From: Rhypophila decipiens
Lineage: Eukaryota; Ascomycota; Sordariomycetes; Sordariales; Naviculisporaceae
Reading direction: 5' to 3'
DNA length: 20,456 nt
Assembly: GCA_033297075.1 (NCBI GenBank)
Contig: MU858358.1
Coordinates: 1-20,456, forward strand
The translations under genes and the position numbers were made by a program. Shown one piece after another: positions 1-9,884 of the stretch; position 1 is the first letter of the stretch, and every line of letters starts with the position of its first letter. The notes beneath the pieces are model-generated. The model did not search any database and was not told where the DNA came from. It saw only the letters and a list, made by a program, of their open reading frames with translations.

Positions 1-628
1 GGCCAGCAGTGTGCAGCTCCGTGGCCTACTATATGTAGGCCGGTAGGCAGCACTTCCATAGACACCTTAGATTGAAGAATACACATGCACTACTAACGAT
101 CAGATTCACCAGAGCCCAAGAGGACTCTGTTGATATTGATCACCAGTGCAACCAACACGTACAAAACCACCGTTTTCAACAAAATCCAACCCCACTGGCT
201 GAACCTTTCGAGCTTCTTTTTGGGGGAACTACCATTAAACCAGAGCATGGAAAATGACGTCGACGCCATTTTCATCCAAGGATGCCGTGATGACAGCTTT
301 AAGGTTCCCTCTCTTGCCGTGGAAGCCCCCTATCGCTGCGGGCTCCACAACTTTGGCTCCACGACCGCTGTTTCGGCTGATGACAAGCACGCTAGTGGCG
401 ACGTGACAGAAAATTGTGGTGCAACCCCCAAACACCAGCCAGCAATCATTCTCAAGTTGGGCTGCTGCAACTTCAACGTTGACCAGTCAAGCTTCTTGCG
501 ACAACGAGGACAGAATAAACGCAACATTCTACCGCCTACCGCCTACCGCCGACATACTTCTGCTTCCAGCTTTTGCTCTCCCCCTAAAGTCTTCTTGGGT
601 GCTGATTCCTTTCAGCTGGCACACCAAA
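1..628. other. upstream region of the DUF6604 gene, no confident gene
   Basis: This stretch precedes the first well-supported start codon. Short frames exist on both strands, among them a minus-strand frame at 93-275 with one hydrophobic segment, but none shows a recognisable domain or good codon pattern. At 531-550 there are nearly three copies of the 7-mer ACCGCCT, probably in the 5' untranslated region of the gene at 629. I see no convincing TATA box. Confidence 0.4.
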
Positions 629-3322
629 ATGCTTCCTGGACCACTACTCAGCGTCTATCAGCAATATAAGGCGGATACCGACTTCGTCGCATCCTGGCTC
701 GCAACTACAGCCAGGCTATGCGGATATCCTGCTGATTTGCTCTCCAATCCGGCTCGTTCTAAGCCCAAGCCCAAGCCCAAGCCCAACTCAGGTCGGGCAA
801 AGGGCAAGCCGAGATCGAATGGGGCGAAGAGAAAACCCACCACCAAGACAACTTCTTCCAAGTACATCGTTGCTCTTGCCGACTTTCTCCCCCTCGCAAA
901 CCACATAGCCAACTCGACCAAGCCGCTCATCCAGGTCCCGGATGTCTTCTCTACCACCATCAGTCGTCTCATTGACGTGCGAACTGGCTTCGGTGGTCGA
1001 ATGGAGGAGCATGGCGTCGAGCCCGACCCGGTCAAGGACGAAAGTCACCAGTTCTTCGTCGGTGTCTTGGAGGCAGTCCGTGACACCTTGCGACCTCGAA
1101 TGTCGATCAACGCTGCTGAAGCTGCTGCTGGTGTGGCAGAGGACGCCAGAACGGGCCAGCCTTCCAACAGATTCGAGTTTCTATCTGTGTACGAGCCTTC
1201 ACAAGCCTTCCTTGACGCACCGCCAGTCAAGCAGCCCCAGACAGACTCCAAGGATGACGTTGTCTATGAGGCCGAACCGCAGACCTCTCCGGAGGACCTC
1301 CTGTTTGCCTTTGTCTTGTTGATGGAAGATCTCAACAAGATGAGAGAACAGATCCAGCGACTCTGGGCTCATCACAAAGACGGCAACGGCGATCTTGCGG
1401 CCGTAGCAGTAGCCACTAACACCGCTGTGGAATTTGCACATGGCCTCATTGACGAGATGATGCCTCTCTTCACGAAAGCCGAAGAGGGTACTTGGAGCCT
1501 CACGAAACAATACAACGCCCTGCTCTGTATGCAAAGCGGGCTTGATCCCCAAAGTGCTTTGAACGAACTGATGAACGGCAGGCTCACCAACAAAGTGTAC
1601 GAAATTGCCCAGGAATCTTGCATCCTCACCTACTCGCTGCTGAACGCACTCCCGGATGTTGTCAACCCTAACAGCATCCCACTTTACAAAGAGGGCACAT
1701 TTGGAGTCTATGATCCCAAGAGCGACCGAGCAACAAAAACGGGCCAACAAAAGCTGCAGGAGGACCAGATCGTGATTATGGAAGTCTTCACCGAGGTCAT
1801 GACCGTTATCCGGGCAATTTCAGGCTATCCGGCCACAGATGAGTTCATGCGTGCTGTGAAAGAGATCGAGAAGACACTCCAGGTACCATTTTACGGCGTC
1901 TTTGCCGCCCAGGTGTTTCTCGATATCCATCATAACCTCAGGGGATCGATCTACAAGACCTTTACGCTCATGACCGACCAGATCACCATCATGACCAACT
2001 CTCTTCGTAGCCATCTCGATTTCCACAAGAACGTCAAGATAGACCACTGGCCCGCGAGCAAAGACCGGTGGATCTCAGACACGGTGAAGTGCATGTTGGA
2101 CATCGGCAGCGACCCCATATACAAAGCTAAAGTCAAGGCCTATTCGCGAATTCCTGGGATGGAGGCTGACCCCGCCAGCCAACACCGTCTCCTCATATAT
2201 TCGCCTGTCATCAGTGGGCTCATTCTCTTCCGACTACGTGCCGCCGTGCACGAGATTAGCATTGCGGTCATCAACGCCTGGGGATCGATTGCTTATCCGG
2301 CCCATCTGTATAACGCCCTGCAGCGAGAAGGGCTCTTGAAGCCCGGCCTCCAGTGGCATGACATGGATATTGTCCTGACCCTTTTGGGCGACTCTAATAT
2401 CTGGGTTGGCGAAGGCGATAACCACCGGCCAGGTAACCTAAAAGACTACTTCAACAGGTTCACTCTGCAGATGGGCCTCAGCGCGGCTGCCTTTGCCGAC
2501 CCTCGCAAGCGACGTGGCAAGGTCAACTTGCATTCTCGGGCCGGGCCCCGTGGGATCAAAGAGGATGTCTCGGTGGTGAGCCACATCTTTGCGAATAGGT
2601 ATTACCGCAACCCCGAGTCGGGAACAGTCGACTGGACCACTGAGCACGTCGAGGACATTTTGGCACGCAGCGCATTCGACATCAAGGACAACGGCGCCAC
2701 GATAGAGCAGATTGATGATCCCGCCAAGCTGAGAGAGAAACGCGCAAGGGCGGCCAAACAACAAAAGTCTGCCGGCAAGGCAGTCGACAAGACCGACGGC
2801 ACCACCCGGAGAGTACCACCGACCGAGTTGATCAGAGCCCTCTCGTTGACCCTCCACGCCGAGTCTCTAGAAATGTCGTTCCCGTACTTGGTTCTGCACC
2901 GCATGTCGTGGCAATTGCTTCGAGAGATCAAGAAAAAGCTCGACCCTCTCCTGATACAGCTGTATACGCCTGCCTACATGGAACACGAGTACCAGTTGCC
3001 TTGGTTGATTGGCTGGATATTCACAGCAGCTAGCGGGATCCCCCCGGCTACTCCAAATGATGGTATGAGGTTGTTGCGGTTGGCGGCCGAAGTCTTCAAC
3101 GGGTTCCTTGAACATGCTTCGAGAACGGCATGTCTAGCTGCCGACAAGATGGGATACGGGATTGACTTTCAGAGAGACTCTGACTCTGAAAGCGAAAGTG
3201 GGGAAGAGGGTGGAGGATTCGAGATTACCTTTCGGAGCTCTGACTTTCAAAGCGAAAGTGAAGACGAGGAAGACTCGGCGGATGATTTACCAGACTTGGT
3301 CGACGCACATCTCCAAATCTGA
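629..3322 (+). CDS. DUF6604-type fungal protein, 897 aa
   Basis: This is an intronless gene of unknown function. The start was chosen at the ATG at 629 because it has an A at -3 and because the protein then opens with MLPGPLLSVYQQYKAD, the usual opening of fungal DUF6604 proteins. The frame runs 71 codons further upstream, but that part is low-complexity and unlike the family. After the opening helix (residues 1-35) comes a lysine/proline-rich linker containing four KP units from the AAGCCC repeat at 761-784. A helical DUF6604 core follows to roughly residue 300, with a long, mostly helical middle. The C-terminus is strongly acidic (about the last 55 residues), with two similar Ser/Asp/Glu clusters. 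No signal peptide or membrane segment is evident. A basic linker plus an acidic tail would suit a nuclear or nucleic-acid-associated protein, but that is inference. Family assignment rests on recalled similarity. Confidence 0.85.
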   Translation: MLPGPLLSVYQQYKADTDFVASWLATTARLCGYPADLLSNPARSKPKPKPKPNSGRAKGKPRSNGAKRKPTTKTTSSKYIVALADFLPLANHIANSTKPLIQVPDVFSTTISRLIDVRTGFGGRMEEHGVEPDPVKDESHQFFVGVLEAVRDTLRPRMSINAAEAAAGVAEDARTGQPSNRFEFLSVYEPSQAFLDAPPVKQPQTDSKDDVVYEAEPQTSPEDLLFAFVLLMEDLNKMREQIQRLWAHHKDGNGDLAAVAVATNTAVEFAHGLIDEMMPLFTKAEEGTWSLTKQYNALLCMQSGLDPQSALNELMNGRLTNKVYEIAQESCILTYSLLNALPDVVNPNSIPLYKEGTFGVYDPKSDRATKTGQQKLQEDQIVIMEVFTEVMTVIRAISGYPATDEFMRAVKEIEKTLQVPFYGVFAAQVFLDIHHNLRGSIYKTFTLMTDQITIMTNSLRSHLDFHKNVKIDHWPASKDRWISDTVKCMLDIGSDPIYKAKVKAYSRIPGMEADPASQHRLLIYSPVISGLILFRLRAAVHEISIAVINAWGSIAYPAHLYNALQREGLLKPGLQWHDMDIVLTLLGDSNIWVGEGDNHRPGNLKDYFNRFTLQMGLSAAAFADPRKRRGKVNLHSRAGPRGIKEDVSVVSHIFANRYYRNPESGTVDWTTEHVEDILARSAFDIKDNGATIEQIDDPAKLREKRARAAKQQKSAGKAVDKTDGTTRRVPPTELIRALSLTLHAESLEMSFPYLVLHRMSWQLLREIKKKLDPLLIQLYTPAYMEHEYQLPWLIGWIFTAASGIPPATPNDGMRLLRLAAEVFNGFLEHASRTACLAADKMGYGIDFQRDSDSESESGEEGGGFEITFRSSDFQSESEDEEDSADDLPDLVDAHLQI
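761..784 (+). repeat. AAGCCC hexamer, four tandem copies
   Basis: Four perfect tandem copies of a 6-bp unit lie in frame in the DUF6604 gene and encode four Lys-Pro pairs. Such a tract can change length by slippage without breaking the frame. Confidence 0.95.
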
Positions 3323-4266
3323 CCGAACCCTCACGTACACGAGATGCATGAGTGCGGCTTGCTCTGCCACGTGGGCGTAAAAATGGGGTGGGTAAATCCT
3401 AATTTGCGAGACTCATGTTTTGACATAGATGGGTGGGCTCTACAGGTTGAACACATGAGTAAACTAGGTGGGATTTAGTGTTGGAATACTGTGCTAGCCA
3501 GAATACATGTAGAGATGGAGATAATGGACCGATATTTGTAAATATGAGAGGTGCTACCAGCATGTTGACGAGGCCGAGAAATGGGGCGTGAAATCTTTAT
3601 AACGGCTTCCCAAAATAGCTAAGAGATTGTTAAAACACATAGCGGGATTGTAAAATGCGTATTTATAATCCGTTTCACACCCTTCTACTTAATGACGAGT
3701 ACTGTATTCAAACTCTCGACGCCTAGAAGGATATCACGATGCTCAAGATTTGAAGGAGGCAACAGATACGGTTACCCAATTCAACCGTACAAAATATCGT
3801 ATTTATATCGATTACTGAGCAGAATTGCCGCGATGGGGATGGCTGACTGCACTGAAGCCGCTGTCTTCTAACAGAAGTTGCGGTCAAGCAAGAACTGTCA
3901 AGCATGGGCACTTCAGCTTAAAAACGTGAAGGAATTGCGCAAATAATTGGCGTTGTAATATTTAACATTCGTCTATCATGTTACAATACAGCCATGTCCT
4001 ATCAGATATTGGTGCGAGTTGACCTTGCCCGAGAAAACCCCCCCATTCTGTCGTGTTGTGTTGTGTGGTATCATATCCCCATTCCGAACCAGTCCGTCGT
4101 GAGAGAGAGCAAGCGAGCGAGCGAAAAGAAGAAAGAGAGAAAAAGGCCAAGAGATTACTAGTGGGAGACATAGGTAATAAAAAACCCGCCATCATCAAGA
4201 GCACGTGTAAAAGAAGAATAAATAAAAGAAAGAAATGTAAAGAAGGAACCTCATTCAGACCATGCT
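3323..4266. other. spacer between convergent genes, no gene seen
   Basis: This 944-bp spacer lies between the 3' ends of the DUF6604 gene (+) and the RGS gene (-), so both 3' untranslated regions should be inside it. It contains a purine-rich stretch around 4098-4145 on the plus strand, read as a pyrimidine tract downstream of the RGS stop on the minus strand, and a run of seven C near 4036. Only short unconvincing frames are present. Confidence 0.6.
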
Positions 4267-5731
4267 CTAGTTAATCCGTCCATCTTGCCCACCACCAAGG
4301 ACAAGCTGCCCACCACCCTGCTGAAGAACAATCGTCTCCCTCCACATGGGCAAAAAGATGAAAACCAGCACACAAGCACAAGCAAAGATACTACCCCCCG
4401 CAATACTCTGCAACACAATCTTTTGCTGCAATCTCCGAAGATGCTTCTCCTTGACCCTCAACCGGCGATCAAAGATCATGAGTCTCGAAAGCGTCTTCAT
4501 GAAGCCCGTCTGGTTAGACATCTTACCCCCCGAATCATCAAACCTCTCCCACGGCAACGCTTGCCGGCGGCTAAACAGCAACAAGAAGAAGCAACTTCCC
4601 CTTAGACCGGACAGCACGAGGGTCATGCCAAGCCACCACAATGGCCAGGCACAGAAAGCCTCGAACATGGAGTGCGCGCCTCGATAGGGGACGAAACCTC
4701 GGAGAAGGACGACCAGAAACCCGGCGATGAGGTTAACGAACCCAAGGGCGGTAGCGACGCAGATGGTCTCGAACGTGTCGTTTGAGACACCCAGACGGAC
4801 CAAATTCCGATGGGAGCAGTTACGGAGGAGGCCATAGACGTGGTCGGCTACGGGCTTGAGAGCAGCCGGGTGGGTCGAGTTTTGTAGGTCGGCGATGGCT
4901 TGTTGGCGCATGATGGGCGGGATGTTGAGTTCCTTTGTGCCCCCCGGGGAGAGAAACAACTCGACGATGGTGTCGAGTTCGGTTCGCGCGACGGCGCCTG
5001 TTGTCGGGTTGAGGAGCTGGAAGTTGGAGAGGTCGGCGGCGGTGGGCTTGGCTGATCCTGTCTTTGGTGGTGCTGGAGCGGAGCACGTCTTGGATTTGGC
5101 CGAACATATGGCGTCTACTGCGATGAGTTGGGCGATTCTTTCGAGTGTCTCTTTGGCTAGTTGGTGGCGATTGGGTTAGTTGACGGTGTGGGATGGGAGG
5201 AGGATAGTGTGACTTGCCGATCTCGGGATCAAAGGACTCGTCGTCGCCAGGAACGAGCTCCTTGATCTTTGCTACCGAGGAATCACTCTGCGATGCGCTC
5301 GGGATGGACCCGTAGTCCAGCTCTTTGATGTCCCCGTTTCCTTTGGCGTAGCTTGCTTCGTAGTTCTTGTACCTGTGAGCGACGTGTGAGAATGGAGTCG
5401 ATCGATGGCCATGAAGAGGAACCGTACCACATGTAAAACTCGAGATTCTCTGCTGAGAACTCAATGTGCTTCAGGTACATGTAAAAGTCATATAGTGACA
5501 TGGGGCTGCCTGTGATATGATGTGAGCAAAGTGGACGTCAGGCTTGAACCCAGAGTGTCGCATACATGTCCTGTTCTGCAAGATTCTGTCCAGACGCAGG
5601 CGACTGGGGATCATGGTCCGACGGCCATCGGGACTCATAGCCCGGCGGCCGGTGTTGACGTTGTCGGCATACTCTCTGATGTCTCGATATTCTGGCTTCT
5701 TGTACCAGACCAGCCACGAAGGGAGCCTCAT
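4267..5731 (-). CDS. RGS-domain protein with three C-terminal membrane segments (Rax1/RgsB-like)
   Basis: Probable regulator of G-protein signalling, expected to act on a G-alpha subunit at a membrane. Exons read on the minus strand: 5731-5566, 5509-5428, 5372-5218 and 5156-4267, giving about 430 aa. All three splices keep the frame. The start of the RGS domain is visible near residues 59-83, with the hallmark ENLEFYMW at 76-83 and continuing WYKNYEASY across intron 2. The last exon has PGGTKELNIPP and HVYGLL, as in the fungal Rax1/RgsB group, then three hydrophobic segments at about 265-287, 301-330 and 382-404. RGS plus three C-terminal helices is the known layout of that group. The start is uncertain: 5731 is the first in-frame ATG, but the frame stays open to 6009 and plausible residues precede it. 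A further exon using an ATG near 6008 may exist, though I found no splice in the right phase into the acceptor at 5793. Confidence 0.85.
5157..5217 (-). other. GC-AG intron (third visible intron of the RGS gene)
   Basis: The donor reads G|GCAAGT, a perfect consensus for the rare GC class. The branch site is TCAACTAAC and the acceptor is ACTAG. Only the GC donor joins the exons in frame, giving ...FDPEI-AKETLERI. The GT four bases downstream (at 5213) would shift the frame. Length is 61 nt. Confidence 0.85.
5373..5427 (-). other. GT-AG intron in the RGS gene
   Basis: Donor GTACGG and acceptor CTCACAG, 55 nt. Splicing restores the conserved Trp-Tyr-Lys-Asn of the RGS domain. Confidence 0.85.
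5510..5565 (-). other. GT-AG intron in the RGS gene
   Basis: Donor GTATGC and acceptor ATCACAG, 56 nt. The junction yields NRTCSPMSLYDF, matching the start of fungal RGS domains of this group. Confidence 0.85.
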
Positions 5732-6109
5732 GATGATGGCTTCAGGCTTGGATTGCTTGGCGATCTCGAAGTCGTCTGGGCTGGGGTGGACCCTGGGGCA
5801 GAAGGGGAAAAAGCAAAGCTTTGAAGAAACGAAAGTGAGACGGGGTCCAGCTACTAATGTAGTGCGCCGTTTGCTCTTCAGCTCTGGATCAATAATGCCA
5901 AGCCTGGGCCCGATGACTATCGGCAGCAGATGAACTACAATCTGGGCTTCGGATGACGCTACTTCGGGAAGCCTGCCGTCCGGGTGGAATATCGATATTA
6001 GGAGCCATCAGCTCAGCCATCATCCATGTTCATCATCCTCGGGGGAGCGGCAGATATAACGCACAAGCCTCCGCGAGCCTTGGGCAAACGGGAGTCGGCA
6101 AGTGTACGC

Positions 6110-6130
6110 TTTGATCACAAAGTGATCAAA
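6110..6130. promoter_or_regulatory. 9-bp perfect inverted repeat upstream of the RGS gene
   Basis: TTTGATCAC and GTGATCAAA are separated by AAA. The site lies about 100 bp upstream of the ATG at 6008 and 380 bp upstream of the ATG at 5731. It has the form of a binding site for a dimeric factor, but no specific factor is identified. Confidence 0.3.
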
Positions 6131-6710
6131 ATGAGACCTCCAAACGCGACATGATAGATGCGAGGTGGGGGATCATGGTGAAGCCGAGATAGATACCCCA
6201 TCAGAGACAAGGTCTGCCAGCTTGTCTTGTCAGATGGGGGGAGGTTATCAGACGCGGGCTGGACCTGCATGACAAGATCCGAACGAGGGTACCTAAACAA
6301 GGAGGAGTCCAGGTGCCACAAAAAGCAGGGGTAGCTCATGAAATTCCGAATCCAGCACCGTGGCTGGCAGCTGAATGCAGAGTGGGTGCCGTTCCCACCC
6401 TCGAGCCTAACAAACATGAGCGAGCAGAAGGGTTCTTCTTACCCAAACCGTGTCAAAAGTGTTAAGATGGCGGTGTTACCGACCCCAAAATCCAGGAACA
6501 AGAGTTGAACAAGACGGATCGTCATGGGAAGCAGGGATCAACCTGGATCTCCGTCCGAGGTGGATATTGGAGATCTCATGCTAAGGTCGTCTTCTAATTG
6601 GAGTGAAGCCCGACCGCAGCTGGCTATTGCCAACATTCGTCACCTTTATTAGATTGGGGTCCTCGATTTTGCTCTAGGGATGGGTAATTTTGGAAAGACC
6701 CCCCCTATTT

Positions 6711-6810
6711 CGAATTTCAACTTTTATATTGTTGAAATTAAAATAAAATTAAAATTTAACTAACTTAATACGTTAGAGAAGGTTATATAATTATATAATA
6801 ATTGCTATAA
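6711..6810. repeat. AT-rich island with hairpin and palindrome
   Basis: About 100 bp of strongly AT-rich DNA sits in a GC-balanced context. It holds a perfect 9-bp hairpin (AATTTCAAC at 6713-6721 with GTTGAAATT at 6731-6739) and a perfect 16-bp palindrome, TTATATAATTATATAA, at 6783-6798. It could be a decayed miniature element or a promoter AT tract. No target duplication was found. Confidence 0.5.
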
Positions 6811-7653
6811 GATCTGCATGTAATTAGGTACCTCACCGGTCTTACGGAGTGATTTGTAGCTTTCATTGGTGACACATCAAGGAGCCATTTCCGGATCAAA
6901 AGTCGAAAAGGAAATGGAAGATTGGAAAGATCAAATGGAACAAGTCCCTTTGCGGATCGATTTGGGTGGTCGGGCGTAAAGGCGGGTCGATATCGCCTGC
7001 GAGGTTCGAACTTGGCAGTGGCTTAGTCGTACTAGTCGTACCGAGGACCAATAGGGCTTCATATCAGAGATCAAAAAATCTGCCAGATCCGCCCATGTCA
7101 TGGGGTCGAAGCCAAGTCTCTCAAGCGTTACACCAGATTGTTAACCTCAATTGGCTTAGCAATTCCTTTCGACAGCGGATGTGCTGGTGGAGTGGTGGTG
7201 GGTTGGGTGTCGGCCAGGTGGTCGACGTGCCCAAGCCCCAAAGATCGCGTGCTTAATTCCTCAACAGTGATGGCATTACATCGCGGGAACATTTGGTGTA
7301 GGCAGACATATTATCAGAGTGTAGCCAAGACTATCGCCAGAGCAGCAAAGTCTGCCGCATTATCCCGGGTGGTGTGTCACTGCCACAGCACGACTTACAC
7401 AAGGACTTTGCGTCAACTTGGCACTGGACCATCAACCATCTACCATAGATGCACATAAGTATCTAGGTCCATTCCTATCCTCTGGTCTACATTCATCATC
7501 ATTCACGATTTGATCCTCACCAGTACCTCACTTTGATTCATTGTATCGAGCACAAGTAGAAGCAAAACCCTCCGAAATCCTCCATTTTCCAACAACTACG
7601 ATCTCACGTCTTCCAAAACACACACATCCGACTCGCAACTCTTCAAATCTCAA

Positions 7654-8662
7654 ATGGAGCGCGCCTACCGGTATACGGATGATATCATATACGCTGTTCT
7701 CGCCGGTCTTCCGATATTCCTCTACCTGCCGCTGGGTATTCTCGCACACAAGCGCATAGGGGGAGGATACAGCGACCCAGCTCGCAATGGCTTCAACTGG
7801 TTCAAGGCCGCTCTGTGGCTCGCTTTTGCGTACGTCACCGTATTTTACCATGTTTCAATTCTAGATTGACAGACAAAGCTAACCCATGGCGTCTTGCTTC
7901 TGTTCTAGGCATTTCGTAACTTTTGTCATCTACATCATCGTTAGATTCACCGTGTGGAACTGGACAATATCCATCCATCTCAGCGGCGTCGCAGGTCTCT
8001 TCGTGGCCTTCAGCAACTACATCCTCCTCTTATCCATTGCCTACCTCGCTGTGGGAGCCGATAGGATTGACAACCAGCACGACTCGAAGAGGACCATCAG
8101 CTGTATCTTCGTCAACATCGTCCGCGGTATCCTTGGCGTGTCCGCCATCCTCACACTCGTATTTTTTATCTTCTTCCGGTATTACGATTCCAAGCGATAC
8201 GCCGACCCCTACTCGTTCAGCGGCTCCAGTGCCTCCGAGGCGGACTTCCGCGCAGGATTTGTCTTCATGTGGTTGGGTCTCGTCGTCGACGTCCTTCAGG
8301 TCGTTGTAGCCATTTACACCACCGTGTTCACTTGCCTGGCCCGAAACCAGGCCCGGAAACATGCTGCGTCCGCCGGTACGGGTCTGCCCGTCATGAGAAG
8401 AGTCTGGGACTTTTTGATTCCGGCGGCTAGTATCACGATCGTCACGACAGTCTGGAATGTTGTATATTCTGTGGTTGGCGGTTTTGGGTCACTGAGGATT
8501 GTCGATGCCATCATTTCAAGATGGGTCGTGCTTGCTGTCTTCATCATCATCTACGTCATTGGCACGAAGAAGGAGACTGGGCTGTGGTCGATTCCTCCTA
8601 CGGAATCTGTGGAACCTAAGAATGCGGAAAGGAGAGATGAGGAGGGGCATTATTCTGTTTAA
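7654..8662 (+). CDS. seven-helix fungal membrane protein of unknown function
   Basis: The exons are 7654-7829 and 7909-8662, giving 309 aa. The ATG at 7654 has an A at -3. The 79-nt intron has donor GTACGT, branch AGCTAAC and acceptor TTCTAG, and removing it joins ...LWLAFA to HFVTFVIY without a frame change. Seven hydrophobic segments can be placed at about residues 12-32, 49-72, 80-106, 120-146, 172-200, 226-250 and 255-278. There is an acidic segment (residues about 147-170) between helices 4 and 5 and a short charged C-terminal tail. The layout recalls orphan fungal GPCR-like proteins. I see no CFEM domain, no Pth11 motif and no transporter signature, so the receptor idea is only inference. 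It is divergent from the RGS gene about 1.9 kb away, which is suggestive but not evidence of a joint pathway. Confidence 0.85.
7830..7908 (+). other. GT-AG intron in the 7TM gene
   Basis: Donor GTACGT, branch site AGCTAACCC and acceptor TGTTCTAG, 79 nt. It is required because the frame of the first exon meets a stop at 7867-7869. Confidence 0.9.
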
Positions 8663-8694
8663 TTACAGACTCTTATTGCTCACGGCGACTTATT

Positions 8695-8760
8695 TGCCTG
8701 TCTACCAACTTACACACCACCTCACCTGGGTAGGTCAGTGGACAGGTAGGTAGATAGGCA
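8695..8760 (+). terminator. inverted repeat downstream of the 7TM gene
   Basis: TGCCTGTCTACC (8695-8706) and GGTAGATAGGCA (8749-8760) pair at 11 of 12 positions, the exception being a G-U pair. The repeat begins about 30 bp after the stop codon. It would form a stem in the 3' untranslated region. Whether it affects 3' processing is unknown. Confidence 0.35.
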
Positions 8761-9884
8761 GTCCGTTATGATACCCCTTGGTGAACATGAACTTTGGAGA
8801 CTCGAATTTCTTTTTAGACATTTTCTTTGCGCATCTTTATCATCTAACTACACAGCATTCGTTTGGATACCAGTTGAGGGGGAGGAAGAAGGGAGTTGAT
8901 CATTGTACTGTAACGATTTCATGACTATTACTATCATATCTTAGTATTTATCCATAATAAGACTCAGGATTCGTCTTGAGATCCATACAACAGTACCAGT
9001 GTGCCATCCTGAAAGACGCTTGGATGTGCCTTGACTGCCTTCCCAGAAATATGTAGCCAAGCCTGCAATACCAAGTACTGCCTTCCACATCAGGAACGAC
9101 AATAACCTGTTTCCGGTCTGTGCCGGCTTCCGCATGACTACCCATGATCCATCCCTCCTTCTCTTGCCAATAGCATCAAACCAAGGGTGGCTGAGTCAAG
9201 TCGATACTGCTCTCTGTCCCGCTCCTCCCTCGAGGCGGCCAAGCCCTAAACCCTTGCTTCCCCGGCACCATCTCTGGCATCTCGGCAAGTGCTCGAAGCA
9301 CTCCAAGACCGCATAACCAATGATTTGCAGCATCAAACTCTCATGGAGAGGCGGTTGAAATTCCCAGTAGCAATTGTTCCATCTGCAACATACACCCCTG
9401 TACTGAAGCCAAACTATCATGATATCATCAAACATAAGGTACCTCGATAGGTAGCGGCAGCAACATGCTACCTCCGCTAGATTGAACAATCCTCTGGTAC
9501 TTTCCGTCGACTCCTTTTGCGCAGATTTCATGAACTTCCATGTCCATAATAATAATCCATTTATCCATCTTAGTTTCCTTCGCTTTTCTTGACAGGCGCG
9601 TTATATTCCGCCTTGGCTTTGCTACTCAAGCTTGCGTTATTGTGCGAGATGTGCCTGAGCAATCGCAAAATTTGAATTTTGTTAGTCGTCTGGGGCTACT
9701 CCCTCTGATAATGGCTTTCTAAGGCTGCCTTTGTCTTCCCAACTTGAATCCAAAATCTAGATGATTCCTTCGTCAGGGACGAGGTGCTCAACTCGCACTG
9801 CGAAAAGTGTAGTAAAAGTCGAGGCTCCAAGAATGGTAAGATCTAACTACCATCGCATTGTTGACCACAGAAATTAATTGGTGG
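8761..9884. other. spacer between convergent genes, no gene seen
   Basis: About 1.1 kb separates the 7TM gene (+) from the membrane protein gene (-). Frames at 8941-9145 (-), 9196-9531 (-) and 9540-9722 (+) are short, lack recognisable domains and have no convincing splice partners. A 7-bp inverted repeat AGGTAGC/GCTACCT occurs near 9449-9473. Confidence 0.5.

Larger units (their letters stand above)
6009..7653. other. divergent spacer between the RGS and 7TM genes, no gene seen
   Basis: A spacer of about 1.6 kb lies between two divergently transcribed genes and presumably holds both promoters. Contents that can be seen are a 9-bp inverted repeat at 6110-6130, a sharply AT-rich island at 6711-6810, a C-run at 6699-6705, and pyrimidine-rich sequence before the start at 7654. 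The short frames at 6115-6417 (-) and 6966-7458 (+) show no domain and look like chance. Confidence 0.55.

Noticed and set aside
93..435. Minus-strand frames at 93-275 and 235-435, one with a hydrophobic segment
   Set aside because: Two overlapping short frames with no domain, no clear splice joining them and no supporting context.
416..628. Upstream in-frame extension of the DUF6604 gene
   Set aside because: Contains the ACCGCCT repeat and residues unlike the family; the ATG at 629 gives the conserved N-terminus.
130..669. Plus-strand 179-codon frame overlapping the DUF6604 start
   Set aside because: Runs out of frame into the real gene, has low-complexity composition and no domain.
1199..1750. 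Minus-strand 183-codon frame
   Set aside because: Antisense shadow of the DUF6604 coding sequence.
4285..4687. Plus-strand frames over the RGS 3' exon
   Set aside because: Antisense to the membrane-segment exon of the RGS gene, with no domain of their own.
6115..6417. Minus-strand 100-codon frame
   Set aside because: No domain, Pro/Ser-rich chance frame in the spacer, starting within the inverted repeat area.
7000..7030. GGTTCGAA resembling a tRNA T-arm
   Set aside because: The flanking bases do not pair as a T-stem and no acceptor or anticodon arm is present.
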